From Pedobacter deserti (GTDB lineage: Bacteria; Bacteroidota; Bacteroidia; Sphingobacteriales; Sphingobacteriaceae): 64,000 nt of DNA. The stretch spans positions 2,728,001 through 2,792,000 of the forward strand of contig NZ_JAFMZQ010000001.1 of assembly GCF_024436415.1 (NCBI RefSeq). Reading direction: 5' to 3'. Positions 50,471 to 59,114 of this stretch are shown here, piece by piece. A program made the translations under genes and the position numbers. The notes beneath the pieces were generated by a model that worked only from the letters and a program-made list of their open reading frames with translations, was not told the DNA's origin and did no database searches. Position 1 is the first letter of the stretch; each line of letters begins with the position of its first letter.

Positions 50471-53155
50471 ATGCTTTTAATAACGTTCTCATCTTGCAAC
50501 AGATGCCTACTGAATTTCCTCATCCGGAATTTATTCGCCGTTGTCCTAATATTTCTACTACTTCCTGGTCTTTCTTCTGTGGCACAGAAGAAGAACTTTT
50601 CAATCGACCGCGAGTTTCCCACATGGCTTGTCAAGGTTGAACCAAAAAACACCAGGCCGGCTTCTAAAGATATATCGGATGGGTATTTTTTATCGTTCGT
50701 TGAAAATCAGAATCATGCCGAACTTCACGAAGAGTACAGTCGTGTCATTCGTGAAATCGTCTCGGATGCAGGGGTTCAGTATGGTTCCCAGATAAGCGTT
50801 GAATACGACCCGAGCTTTCAGAAGTTGATTTTCCACAAAGTCATTTTGTGGAGAGGAGGCAAGGCTTTCGACAAACTAAACAAAGCTAATTTTAAGGTGC
50901 TTCAGACGGAAAAGGAACTTTCCAGATTTATATATAGTGGCACATATGACGCTTTTTTTCTCATAGAAGATGTAAGAAAGGGCGACCGTATTGAATTTGC
51001 ATATACATTGAAAGGTACAAATCCAATATATGGAAAGAAGTACGCTAACACCTTATATTTTGAGGGCGGAAGTAGCATTGGCCATCTTTATACCAATATA
51101 ATTTTTTCAAACAAAAGAGCAATAAAGTTAAAAGACTTCGGAAATAAGACGCTTGGACGCGTTTCACAAAAGGCAGGTATGCGTATCTATGAATGGGAAA
51201 GTACGCTAACAAAAACTCATCGAACGGTCGATTATGAACCGTCCTGGTATAACCCCATTAGCCGGACAGCAGTATCGGAGTATAAAAACTGGTCAGAAGT
51301 GGTAGAATGGGGTTTGAATGTAAGTCATTATCCAAAAAGTAATTCTATACTGTTTAAAACGAAGGTTAAAGATTTGTCTGATCTGGCCGGCGATGATAAG
51401 AAGAAGTACATCACACTTGCTACCCGATTTGTGCAGGATGAGATCAGGTACATGGGTATAGAAACAGGAATCTATTCGCACAAGCCAAACCCACCGGAAA
51501 AGATCCTTACCCAGCGCTATGGCGATTGTAAGGATAAGTCACTCCTCCTGGTAGAACTGCTGAAAGCCAAGGGAATTGATGCCAGCCTGGTATATGCAAA
51601 TACTTATACCACAGTTAAGACCAATGAATCATTACCCAGCCCATTTGCCTTTAACCATGTCATTGTAGTAGTTAACCTTGATAATTATTACACATGGATT
51701 GATCCGACAATGAGTTACCAACGTGGCGGATTCGACGACTTCTATCCGCCGCCCTATGGATATGTCCTGGTCCTGAAAAAAGGAAATAATAAGCTGGATT
51801 TGATTGAAAGAAAAACTCTCGGGAAATTAACCAGTAATTTGCGCTTTAATTTGGCAGACACTACCACTAACGCAACAACTAACCTGGTTGTAACCAGTAT
51901 ATATACGAGCAATTACGCCGACACATTTCGTGAGCAGTTGGCCGAATCTGGTCTTGACGGCATGGAGAAAAATTTCTTTGAATACTTCGAGAATATGTAT
52001 CCAGACATTTCAGTCGCAGAATCGCTAAAAGTAGAAGATCATGAAGAATCGAATACCATCGAAGTTACTGAATCGTATGAAATCAAGAATATCTGGGCAG
52101 ACAACGACGAAATAAAAGACAAGGTGGTTTATTTCTATGGTGATATTATCAACGCTAATCTTCGGAAGATCCCGATAAGCGCCAGATTGTCGCCCGTTTT
52201 GCTAGATGAAGACTTGAATGTGGAGCAGAATATCTTTGTAGATATGCCTTACGATGTCAGTCCATCTGAAGACAGTTTTCAGGTTGAAACCGGCGACTAC
52301 CATTTTGATATTTACACCAGTCAGCGAGACCGGGAATTAAGATTTAGTTATACTTATCGAAACATGTCTTCTTTTTTAGCTTCCGATAAAGCCAGAGCAT
52401 ACGCAAAAGATGTGAAAAAGATCGACGAATATCTGACTCATTACGTCAGACGAAGCATAAACGCTGAAACAGCGACTGGCCCGAATCAATTTACCGCGAT
52501 CACGTATATGCTTGCTGCCGCGGTCTCGGGCTTTATCTTTTTCCGGCTGTTTAAAACACCGGGCACTTTTAATGTAAACGCTATTGCGAATGCAACAGAG
52601 ATCAAAGGCTGGTTAATATTGCTTGCAATACGTATCGTAGTTCTCCCAATTCTACTGATACATGGAGTTTTGAACTCGGGTGTATTCAACAAGACAGTAT
52701 GGATGAACATCACAAGCTTTGGTAGTTGGGCTCTTCCACTCAAATCTTATTTCCTGCTTGAAACAATTCTGTTTTCAATCCTCTTTACGTACAGTATATT
52801 TTGCATGGTGATTTTCTTTCAGCGCAGGAGAGAATTTCCGAAACATTTCATCATCCTGACAGCGATCAATATAGCACTCTTGCTGTCGGACTTTTTGGTA
52901 GGCGGGCTGATCAACAGATCTCAAGACGTATCTTTTACAACACCCGAAGCGGTGGTGCAAGTGATCTTCGGTACTCTTTACAGCTTTGCCTGGATTTTAT
53001 ATTTGTTAAAATCTGAACGGGTCAGGGATACATTTGTGTTCACATATCCTAAATTTGCATGGCAGTCGGCCCTCGATTTATATTATGCAAACGCTTCTGA
53101 GCCAAAATCTCAGATAGAGATAAAAACTGCTGAAACAGAACATGAAAACGTTTAA
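50471..53155 (+). CDS. DUF3857/transglutaminase-like/DUF2569 membrane protein
   Basis: Large envelope protein of 894 residues. Signal/anchor segment 1-40, then the DUF3857 beta domain (EYSRVIREIVSDAGVQYGSQ; KGDRIEFAYTLKGTNPIYG), a transglutaminase-like domain with QRYGDCKDKSLLLVELLKAKG, FNHVIVVVNLDNYYTWIDPT (Cys, His, Asp triad), then a C-terminal DUF2569 module with four hydrophobic segments (GWLILLAIRIVVLPILL onward, about 712-840). The combination is common in Bacteroidota; the substrate is unknown, likely a periplasmic peptide or amide bond. The end overlaps the START-like gene by 14 bases. Confidence 0.9.
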   Translation: MLLITFSSCNRCLLNFLIRNLFAVVLIFLLLPGLSSVAQKKNFSIDREFPTWLVKVEPKNTRPASKDISDGYFLSFVENQNHAELHEEYSRVIREIVSDAGVQYGSQISVEYDPSFQKLIFHKVILWRGGKAFDKLNKANFKVLQTEKELSRFIYSGTYDAFFLIEDVRKGDRIEFAYTLKGTNPIYGKKYANTLYFEGGSSIGHLYTNIIFSNKRAIKLKDFGNKTLGRVSQKAGMRIYEWESTLTKTHRTVDYEPSWYNPISRTAVSEYKNWSEVVEWGLNVSHYPKSNSILFKTKVKDLSDLAGDDKKKYITLATRFVQDEIRYMGIETGIYSHKPNPPEKILTQRYGDCKDKSLLLVELLKAKGIDASLVYANTYTTVKTNESLPSPFAFNHVIVVVNLDNYYTWIDPTMSYQRGGFDDFYPPPYGYVLVLKKGNNKLDLIERKTLGKLTSNLRFNLADTTTNATTNLVVTSIYTSNYADTFREQLAESGLDGMEKNFFEYFENMYPDISVAESLKVEDHEESNTIEVTESYEIKNIWADNDEIKDKVVYFYGDIINANLRKIPISARLSPVLLDEDLNVEQNIFVDMPYDVSPSEDSFQVETGDYHFDIYTSQRDRELRFSYTYRNMSSFLASDKARAYAKDVKKIDEYLTHYVRRSINAETATGPNQFTAITYMLAAAVSGFIFFRLFKTPGTFNVNAIANATEIKGWLILLAIRIVVLPILLIHGVLNSGVFNKTVWMNITSFGSWALPLKSYFLLETILFSILFTYSIFCMVIFFQRRREFPKHFIILTAINIALLLSDFLVGGLINRSQDVSFTTPEAVVQVIFGTLYSFAWILYLLKSERVRDTFVFTYPKFAWQSALDLYYANASEPKSQIEIKTAETEHENV

Positions 53156-53522
53156 AAAATATACTCACATACCCGCAACACCTGAGGAGGTTTATCTTGC
53201 GCTCACCAAAGCGCAGAGCATTCAGTTATGGACAGGTGCGGAAGCTGATTTTGTAGATGTACCTGGGACGGAGTTTTCACTTTGGGATGGAGACATAAGC
53301 GGCAAAAACCTCGATTTTGAATATGGCAAAAAAATCGTTCAGCAGTGGTACTTCGGCGACCAGGAGGAAGCATCAATTGTTACCATAAAACTTCATGAGG
53401 ATAAGAAGGGAACTTCGATGGAATTTGTTCAGACGAATATCCCAGACCAAGATTATGCTGACTTTACCGAAGGATTGAATGAATATTTCATTGGCGGACT
53501 ACTTGATTTCTTCGAAGAATAG
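53142..53522 (+). CDS. START-like / SRPBCC domain protein
   Basis: Small hydrophobic-pocket protein of 126 residues, cytoplasmic: YTHIPATPEEVYLALTKAQSIQLWTGAEADF, FSLWDGDISGKNLDFEYGKKIVQQWYFGD and the long C-terminal helix YADFTEGLNEYFIGGLLDFF are the SRPBCC/AHSA1 fold. Related proteins bind lipids or help chaperones. It shares 14 bases with the DUF3857 gene and so is probably co-translated; its 3' end shares a hairpin with lysA. Confidence 0.85.
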   Translation: MKTFKKYTHIPATPEEVYLALTKAQSIQLWTGAEADFVDVPGTEFSLWDGDISGKNLDFEYGKKIVQQWYFGDQEEASIVTIKLHEDKKGTSMEFVQTNIPDQDYADFTEGLNEYFIGGLLDFFEE

Positions 53523-53546
53523 AGCTCGCGTTTAGTCCGCGAGCTC
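53522..53546. terminator. Shared terminator hairpin of the START-like and lysA genes
   Basis: GAGCTCGCG / CGCGAGCTC (53522-53530 / 53538-53546, 7-base loop). It begins at the last base of the START-like stop codon and covers the last codons of lysA. T-tracts are weak on both sides. Confidence 0.6.
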
Positions 53547-54707
53547 ATTAACCGTGTATACTGACCTCATCTCATTTCTGAGGTTGTAATTGGAAGCCAT
53601 TACTTCTCCATATGCCCCCGCACTTCTTAGCGTAACGAAATCGCCACGAAAGGTTTCCGGAAGCTCCACTTCCTTGCCAAAACAGTCAGTACTCTCGCAA
53701 ATTGGGCCTACAATATCATATTTTATCAAGTTGGCTAGCTGAACGTGCTCTCTCCTGCTCAGATTTTCAATCTGATGATAGGCCTGGTAAAGTGCCGGAC
53801 GCATCAGTTCAGTCATACCAGCATCAAGTATGACAAAATTCTTCTTTTTGCCATTCTTCACATATAGAACTCGGCTTACCAGTGATGCGCATTGACCTAC
53901 CAGTGCCCTCCCCAGTTCAAAATGCACCTCCTGATTAGGCCGAACTTCCAGAAAATCACGGAATATTTTAAAATAGGCTTCAAAATCAGGAATCTGATTG
54001 TCCGGATTATGATAGTCAATACCCAGTCCACCCCCAACGTTGAGAACTTTAACAAGAAACCCACGCTCCTCAAACCATGAAGCAAACTCGTTAACGCGTA
54101 CACAAAGGTTTTTGTATACGTCAAGATTGGTAATCTGTGAGCCGATGTGGAAGTGAATACCAACAAAGTCCAGCTGAGCCGATTGTCTAAGCATCTCGGC
54201 ACATGCCGGTAAATCCCACGAATTGATTCCGAACTTGTTCTCATCCAGCCCTGTGGTTATATTATGATGTGTATGAGCATCTACATTCGGATTGATACGA
54301 ATCGCAACCCGGGCACGCCTTCCATGTATTTCAGCAAGTCCGTTAATGACTTCCAGTTCCTGGATGGATTCAACATTGAAACAGAAGATATCGCTGTTTA
54401 GCGCGGCTACAATTTCCTTATCAGATTTACCCACACCAGCAAAAACGACCTTACGCTTATCAAAACCTACCTCCAAAGCTTTACTTACCTCGCCACCGCT
54501 TACACAATCAGCACCCAGTCCGGCGAGCTTTATCGCATCCAGAACCTTCGGGTTAAAGTTTGCCTTCATCGCGTAATGCACATGAAAATTATATACCTTA
54601 GCCGCGTCGGCGCAAGCTAGCAAAGTTTGCTGAAGCAGGTTGAGGTCATAGTAGTAAAATGGGGTTTCCAGCTCGGCGAAATCAGAAATATCTTTAGAAG
54701 AAAACAT
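53532..54707 (-). CDS. lysA: Diaminopimelate decarboxylase
   Basis: Last step of lysine synthesis: meso-diaminopimelate to lysine and CO2, PLP-dependent. 391 residues. PLP-lysine K48 in HVHYAMKANFNPKVL; SGGEV, HFHIGSQI and NVGGGLGIDYH bind the cofactor; active-site Cys in GPICESTDCFGKEV; C-terminal RSAGAYGEVMASNYN. The reading frame starts at 54707, two bases from the GTG of the divergent mini-protein, so the promoter must lie within that small gene. lysC is 175 bases upstream on the same strand, giving a lysC...lysA arrangement with the small gene in between. Confidence 0.95.
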   Translation of the reverse strand: MFSSKDISDFAELETPFYYYDLNLLQQTLLACADAAKVYNFHVHYAMKANFNPKVLDAIKLAGLGADCVSGGEVSKALEVGFDKRKVVFAGVGKSDKEIVAALNSDIFCFNVESIQELEVINGLAEIHGRRARVAIRINPNVDAHTHHNITTGLDENKFGINSWDLPACAEMLRQSAQLDFVGIHFHIGSQITNLDVYKNLCVRVNEFASWFEERGFLVKVLNVGGGLGIDYHNPDNQIPDFEAYFKIFRDFLEVRPNQEVHFELGRALVGQCASLVSRVLYVKNGKKKNFVILDAGMTELMRPALYQAYHQIENLSRREHVQLANLIKYDIVGPICESTDCFGKEVELPETFRGDFVTLRSAGAYGEVMASNYNLRNEMRSVYTVNELAD

Positions 54708-54708
54708 C

Positions 54709-54885
54709 GTGTTTAAGTTTCTTATTATCAGTTTTATTGTATTTTGCGCACTTATCTACGCAGGTAATTATATCGACTATCGCAATGGGCGGATCAGCAC
54801 TTATGAGTACAATAAGCGAAAACGATTTTTTATTCTGTTATTGCTAATTGTAGCTGCAGTTTTGTTTTGGCTTAAACGGCGTTAG
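54709..54885 (+). CDS. Two-helix membrane mini-protein (58 aa) between lysA and lysC
   Basis: GTG-started frame of 58 codons plus stop. The product has a hydrophobic helix (residues 3-20, FKFLIISFIVFCALIYAGN), a charged middle (YIDYRNGRISTYEYNKRKRF) and a second helix (FILLLLIVAAVLFWLKRR) ending with basic residues: a helical hairpin in the inner membrane. An AGAAGAAAA stretch precedes the start. Its stop overlaps the end of lysC by 4 bases, and its start is 2 bases from that of lysA. Function unknown; the clean topology and tight packing argue it is real. Confidence 0.6.
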   Translation: MFKFLIISFIVFCALIYAGNYIDYRNGRISTYEYNKRKRFFILLLLIVAAVLFWLKRR

Positions 54886-56195
54886 TCAAAAAGCCGGTTA
54901 TGCAGACTTTTCAGCGCTTCCGCCTTATCCTCAGTATTAATTAGCAATGAAATATTGTAATCACTTCCGCCGTAAGATATCATTCGCAGCGGTATGTGCT
55001 TGATAGCATCCAATACACGCGCCGCATATCCGTGCTTTTCGGCACTGAAATCTCCAACTACGCAAACGATTGACTGGTCGCGGTCAACCTCTACTGTTCC
55101 GAATGCAAGCAGCTCTTCTTTAATTGCTTCCAGGTTGTCCGTCATATCAACTGTCAGTGATATGGCTACCTCAGACGTGGTAATCATATCAATCGGGGTC
55201 TTGTAACGCTCAAATATCTCAAATACCTTCCTGAGAAAACCGTAGGCCAGTAACATTCTGCTCGAATGGATCTTAATTGCAGTAATTCCGTCCTTCGCAG
55301 CTATAGATTTAATTTTACCTTTTTCGCTTTGAGTGGAAATCATCGTGCCGGGGGCACCCGGTTCCATAGTGTTAAGCAAACGCACAGGAATCTGATATTT
55401 TTGTGCAGGAAATACCGACTGCGGATGCAAAATCTTCGCGCCAAAATATGCTAATTCAGCAGCTTCATCAAATGTTAAATGGGCAATGGGTTTAGTCCCT
55501 TTTACAATACGCGGATCATTATTATGCATACCGTCAATATCGGTCCATATCTGCACTTCTTCAGCCAATATAGCCGCACCTATGAGCGAGGCCGTATAAT
55601 CACTCCCGCCACGTCTTAGGTTGTCTACTTCCCCAAAACTGTTCCGACATATAAATCCTTGAGTGATAAACATTTTGTTATTTTTATGTTGATCCAGCAA
55701 AGGCTTAAGGTGAGCCGTTGCATAAGGGATATCAGGTTCATTGTCTTCATCAATTTTCATGAAATCCAGCGCAGGCAAAAGTACCGAAGCAATGCCGATA
55801 GACTTCAGATAAATGTGATACAAAGTGGTAGATAAAAGCTCGCCCTGCGCCAGAACAACCTTTTCCTCCAGCGGTGTGAAAAGATCACTCGCCAGGTTTG
55901 TCAAAAAGCTGAAATGATAGTCGATCAGCTCCTGACCTTGTTGCCGGTATTGCCCCTCAGGCAAGAGGTCGGCCACAAACTCGTTATATTTCTCCTTCAA
56001 TGCTCCAATGAGATCAAAGGCTTTCTGTTTCTCCTCTGCTAAAAGTTTGGCTGAAATCTCGACTAAACTATTTGTGGTGCCGGAAACTGCTGAAAGAACT
56101 ACGATCTGCTCTTCAGCCGGATTAATGATATCCAGCAATCTCCTCATTCGCTCAGGGCTTCCTACTGACGTTCCTCCAAACTTTAATACTTTCAT
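54882..56195 (-). CDS. lysC: Aspartate kinase (monofunctional)
   Basis: First step of the aspartate family pathway: aspartate plus ATP to aspartyl-phosphate. 437 residues. Catalytic KFGGTSVGSPERM at 4-16, substrate loop RRGGSDYTASLIGAAIL, nucleotide block HPQSVFPAQ. The C-terminal ~130 residues carry ACT regulatory domains (YGFLRKVFEIFERYKTPIDMITTSEVAISLTVD; VVGDFSAEKHG). Feedback by lysine or threonine is expected from the family. It is divergent from the phosphoglucomutase gene. Confidence 0.95.
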   Translation of the reverse strand: MKVLKFGGTSVGSPERMRRLLDIINPAEEQIVVLSAVSGTTNSLVEISAKLLAEEKQKAFDLIGALKEKYNEFVADLLPEGQYRQQGQELIDYHFSFLTNLASDLFTPLEEKVVLAQGELLSTTLYHIYLKSIGIASVLLPALDFMKIDEDNEPDIPYATAHLKPLLDQHKNNKMFITQGFICRNSFGEVDNLRRGGSDYTASLIGAAILAEEVQIWTDIDGMHNNDPRIVKGTKPIAHLTFDEAAELAYFGAKILHPQSVFPAQKYQIPVRLLNTMEPGAPGTMISTQSEKGKIKSIAAKDGITAIKIHSSRMLLAYGFLRKVFEIFERYKTPIDMITTSEVAISLTVDMTDNLEAIKEELLAFGTVEVDRDQSIVCVVGDFSAEKHGYAARVLDAIKHIPLRMISYGGSDYNISLLINTEDKAEALKSLHNRLFD

Positions 56196-56349
56196 TTTCT
56201 TTCGGAATATTTAAATTTTATCGTCTGTTTATATTATGTAAATGATGTTATACCTATATTAGGGCGTGAAATTAAATAAAATACACAACAAACCTTCAGA
56301 TTATTTTATTTGTTTCCAGAACATCATATAAAAAAAGACACAATTTAAT

Positions 56350-58083
56350 ATGCAGCTAGAAACAGGAATCCAACGTACGGTAAACGAGTGGTTAAACGGT
56401 AATTATGATGATGCTACCAAGCAGGAAATCAAGGATTTATTGGATCAGCAGGCTTATACTGAGCTTACTGACTCATTTTACAGGAACCTTGAGTTTGGCA
56501 CCGGTGGATTAAGGGGTATTATGGGAGCCGGTTCTAATCGTATAAACCGTTACACCATTGGGACTGCTACGCAAGGATTGAGCAACTATCTTTTAAAGAA
56601 ATACCCTGCGGAAAAAATTAAAGTAGCCATAGCGCACGATAGCCGAAATAACTCAGATGTATTCGCAAAGGTAACAGCTGATGTGTTTTCTGCCAATGGC
56701 ATACACGTATACTTCTTCAGCGCCCTGAGGCCAACACCTGAATTGTCTTTTGCCATTCGGGAATTAGGCTGTAAAAGTGGCGTAATGCTTACAGCGTCTC
56801 ATAACCCAAAAGAATATAACGGTTATAAGGCGTATGGCGCCGACGGCGGACAATTTACTTCCCCGGACGATAAAATGGTGATGGAAAAGGTTGCATCGAT
56901 AACAAGCATAGATGAGGTGAATTTTAACCGCATCGACGCGAATGTTGAGTTTATCGGCGAAGATATCGACCAGCTCTATCTGGATAAAATCAAAGCACTG
57001 TCGGTTTCGCCGGAAGCGATCTCGCGGCAGAAAGATCTTAAGATTGTTTTCTCCCCGATCCACGGGACCGGTATTACGCTTGTCCCCCAGGCATTGAAGC
57101 AATTTGGCTTTGAAAACGTGTCCCTGGTTGAAGAACAAAGTACACCAGATGGAAACTTTCCCACAGTAATATATCCCAACCCGGAAGAAAAAGAAGCGCT
57201 TACACTTGCACTGGAGAAAGCTAAAGAAATCGACGCCGACCTCGTACTGGCTACAGATCCGGACGCTGACCGCGTGGGTATCGCAGTAAAGAACAGCAAT
57301 GGAGATTTTGAGCTGTTGAACGGCAACCAGACTGGAAGCCTGCTCATCAATTACCTATTGAGCGCCTGGGAAGAAAAGGGTAAACTCACCGGGGAAGAAT
57401 ATATTGTGAAAACGATTGTGACATCTAACCTGATTGATACCATAGCAGCTGCAAAGAAGGTTACCTGCTACAATACACTTACCGGCTTTAAATGGATCGG
57501 CAAGATGATGACCGAACTTGAAGGCAAGAAGACCTTTATAGGCGGGGGCGAGGAAAGTTATGGCTACCTTATCGGCGAGCTTGTGCGCGACAAGGATGCA
57601 GTTATTTCTTGTGCATTCATAGCTGAAATGACTGCGTTTTATAAAGATAAGGGCAGCAGTTTGTATGACGCGCTACTTGACATGTACGTGAAGTACGGCT
57701 TTTATAAAGAGGAGCTTGTGTCGATAACCAAAAAGGGTAAGTCGGGCGCTGAAGAAATAAAAGCCATGATGGAAAAATTCAGAACAAATCCGCCTGCGAA
57801 ATTGGGAGGCTCAGACGTTATCACGCTTAAAGACTACGAATTGGGAATCGAAACCAACATAAAATCAGGTAGTAAGTCTCAGTTAGCTTTACCTAAGTCG
57901 GACGTGCTTCAGTTTGTGACCGAAGACGGGAGCATCATTTCGGCAAGACCATCAGGCACAGAGCCTAAAATTAAATTCTACTGCAGTGTTAACGCGCCGT
58001 TGGCCAGCGGGGATGCTTTTGCAGCAGTCAATACTGAACTTAGTTCAAAAATCAAAAATATTATTAGTGATTTAGAGGTTTAA
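56350..58083 (+). CDS. Phosphoglucomutase/phosphomannomutase family enzyme
   Basis: Hexose-phosphate mutase of 577 residues. The catalytic serine is in MLTASHNPKEYNGYK (about 147-161), the Mg-binding loop is ATDPDADRVG, the sugar-specificity loop GGGEESYGYL and phosphate-binding RPSGTEPKIKFY near the C-terminus. Length and the FGTGGLRGIMG start fit the Bacteroidota-type phospho-sugar mutase that acts as phosphoglucomutase. Cytoplasmic. No operon partner is visible; transcription ends in a palindrome shared with the LacI gene. Confidence 0.93.
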   Translation: MQLETGIQRTVNEWLNGNYDDATKQEIKDLLDQQAYTELTDSFYRNLEFGTGGLRGIMGAGSNRINRYTIGTATQGLSNYLLKKYPAEKIKVAIAHDSRNNSDVFAKVTADVFSANGIHVYFFSALRPTPELSFAIRELGCKSGVMLTASHNPKEYNGYKAYGADGGQFTSPDDKMVMEKVASITSIDEVNFNRIDANVEFIGEDIDQLYLDKIKALSVSPEAISRQKDLKIVFSPIHGTGITLVPQALKQFGFENVSLVEEQSTPDGNFPTVIYPNPEEKEALTLALEKAKEIDADLVLATDPDADRVGIAVKNSNGDFELLNGNQTGSLLINYLLSAWEEKGKLTGEEYIVKTIVTSNLIDTIAAAKKVTCYNTLTGFKWIGKMMTELEGKKTFIGGGEESYGYLIGELVRDKDAVISCAFIAEMTAFYKDKGSSLYDALLDMYVKYGFYKEELVSITKKGKSGAEEIKAMMEKFRTNPPAKLGGSDVITLKDYELGIETNIKSGSKSQLALPKSDVLQFVTEDGSIISARPSGTEPKIKFYCSVNAPLASGDAFAAVNTELSSKIKNIISDLEV

Positions 58084-58095
58084 CCTCTAAATCAC
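58067..58095. terminator. Palindromic terminator between phosphoglucomutase and LacI genes
   Basis: Perfect 14-bp inverted repeat GTGATTTAGAGGTT-T-AACCTCTAAATCAC that overlaps both stop codons. The minus direction is followed by a T-containing stretch. It separates two convergent genes 8 bases apart. Confidence 0.65.
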
Positions 58096-59114
58096 CTTTC
58101 AATAAGTCGAGGTTGCAGAACGATTTTAACCATACTGCGCTGCTCAATTTGTTCTTCCTTTTTATTACGGGTCAACTCCTGTAATAAAATATCAATGATC
58201 TTTTCAGCCATATCTTCTATGGGCTGATCTATAACGCTAATCGGCGGTGTATGTAAGCGAAAGACGTCATGGTCGTCATAAGATACAATATCAAGGTCGG
58301 GGCCAAGCGATCTATCCAAATCTTTTAATGCACCCAAGCCTTTTATTGCCAAATAGTTGGTCGAAAATAAAACCGAGTCAATTTCAGGTTGTTCACTGAA
58401 AAGCTCAATCAATTGAGCGGAGATAGCCAGATCACTGCTACCAAACGCGACTGCCCTGTAAATCTCGTCGTTAAATGGTATTCCAGCATCAGCCAGAGCC
58501 TGTTTATAACCCAGAAAGCGGTTATTCATCTGATCAACGTCAAGGTCAACCGTAACAAACCCGATATGCTTCTTACCCTGGTTTATTAAATGCTGAGTAG
58601 CCAGATATGCTCCGTTAAAATTATCTACACCAACAAAATTGACATCCAGGTCATGCAGGTTCCTGTCAAATATGACTACAGGGATTCCCTCACCCACCAG
58701 CTGCTTTATTTCAGCCTCCATTCCCGGCACCGGAGCGATAATATAGGCATCGACCTTACGTGCCTTAAACATGTCGATCAGTTCCTTGGCCTTGCGAACA
58801 TCGTTTTCTGTACTTGAGTAACTGATTTTATAGCCAAGCTTATATGCTTTGTCTTCAATCTTCCTCGCAATGCTGGCAAAAAAGGGGTTAGAAATGTCTT
58901 CCACAATCAAGCCTATTGTCTTGGTATTTCCGGTCCGCAGGCTTCTCGCTACCTGGTTCGGAACGAATTCCATCTCTCTGATGATCGACCGGACATTGTC
59001 GATGACAGGTCTGCTGATCCGCATTTTCTCGCCCTTCCCGTTAAGAATGAAAGAAACTGTCGTGATAGAAACTTTAGCGCGGGTCGCTATGTCTTTTATT
59101 GATGTAGGTTTCAT
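58092..59114 (-). CDS. LacI-family regulator in the pro operon
   Basis: Repressor of 340 residues: N-terminal helix-turn-helix with hinge (SIKDIATRAKVSITTVSFILNGKG at 4-27, then VIDNVRSIIREMEFVPNQVARSLRTG), and a periplasmic-binding-protein-like ligand domain (TIGLIVEDISNPFFASIARKIE; DAYIIAPVPG; IPVVIFDRNLHDL; VLFSTNYLAIKGLGAL). LacI proteins usually sense sugars. Here the start overlaps the end of proA by 4 bases (ATGA) and no carbohydrate gene is adjacent except the convergent phosphoglucomutase, so linkage to proline synthesis is odd. A role for the regulator at distant sites is likely. Confidence 0.92.
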   Translation of the reverse strand: MKPTSIKDIATRAKVSITTVSFILNGKGEKMRISRPVIDNVRSIIREMEFVPNQVARSLRTGNTKTIGLIVEDISNPFFASIARKIEDKAYKLGYKISYSSTENDVRKAKELIDMFKARKVDAYIIAPVPGMEAEIKQLVGEGIPVVIFDRNLHDLDVNFVGVDNFNGAYLATQHLINQGKKHIGFVTVDLDVDQMNNRFLGYKQALADAGIPFNDEIYRAVAFGSSDLAISAQLIELFSEQPEIDSVLFSTNYLAIKGLGALKDLDRSLGPDLDIVSYDDHDVFRLHTPPISVIDQPIEDMAEKIIDILLQELTRNKKEEQIEQRSMVKIVLQPRLIER

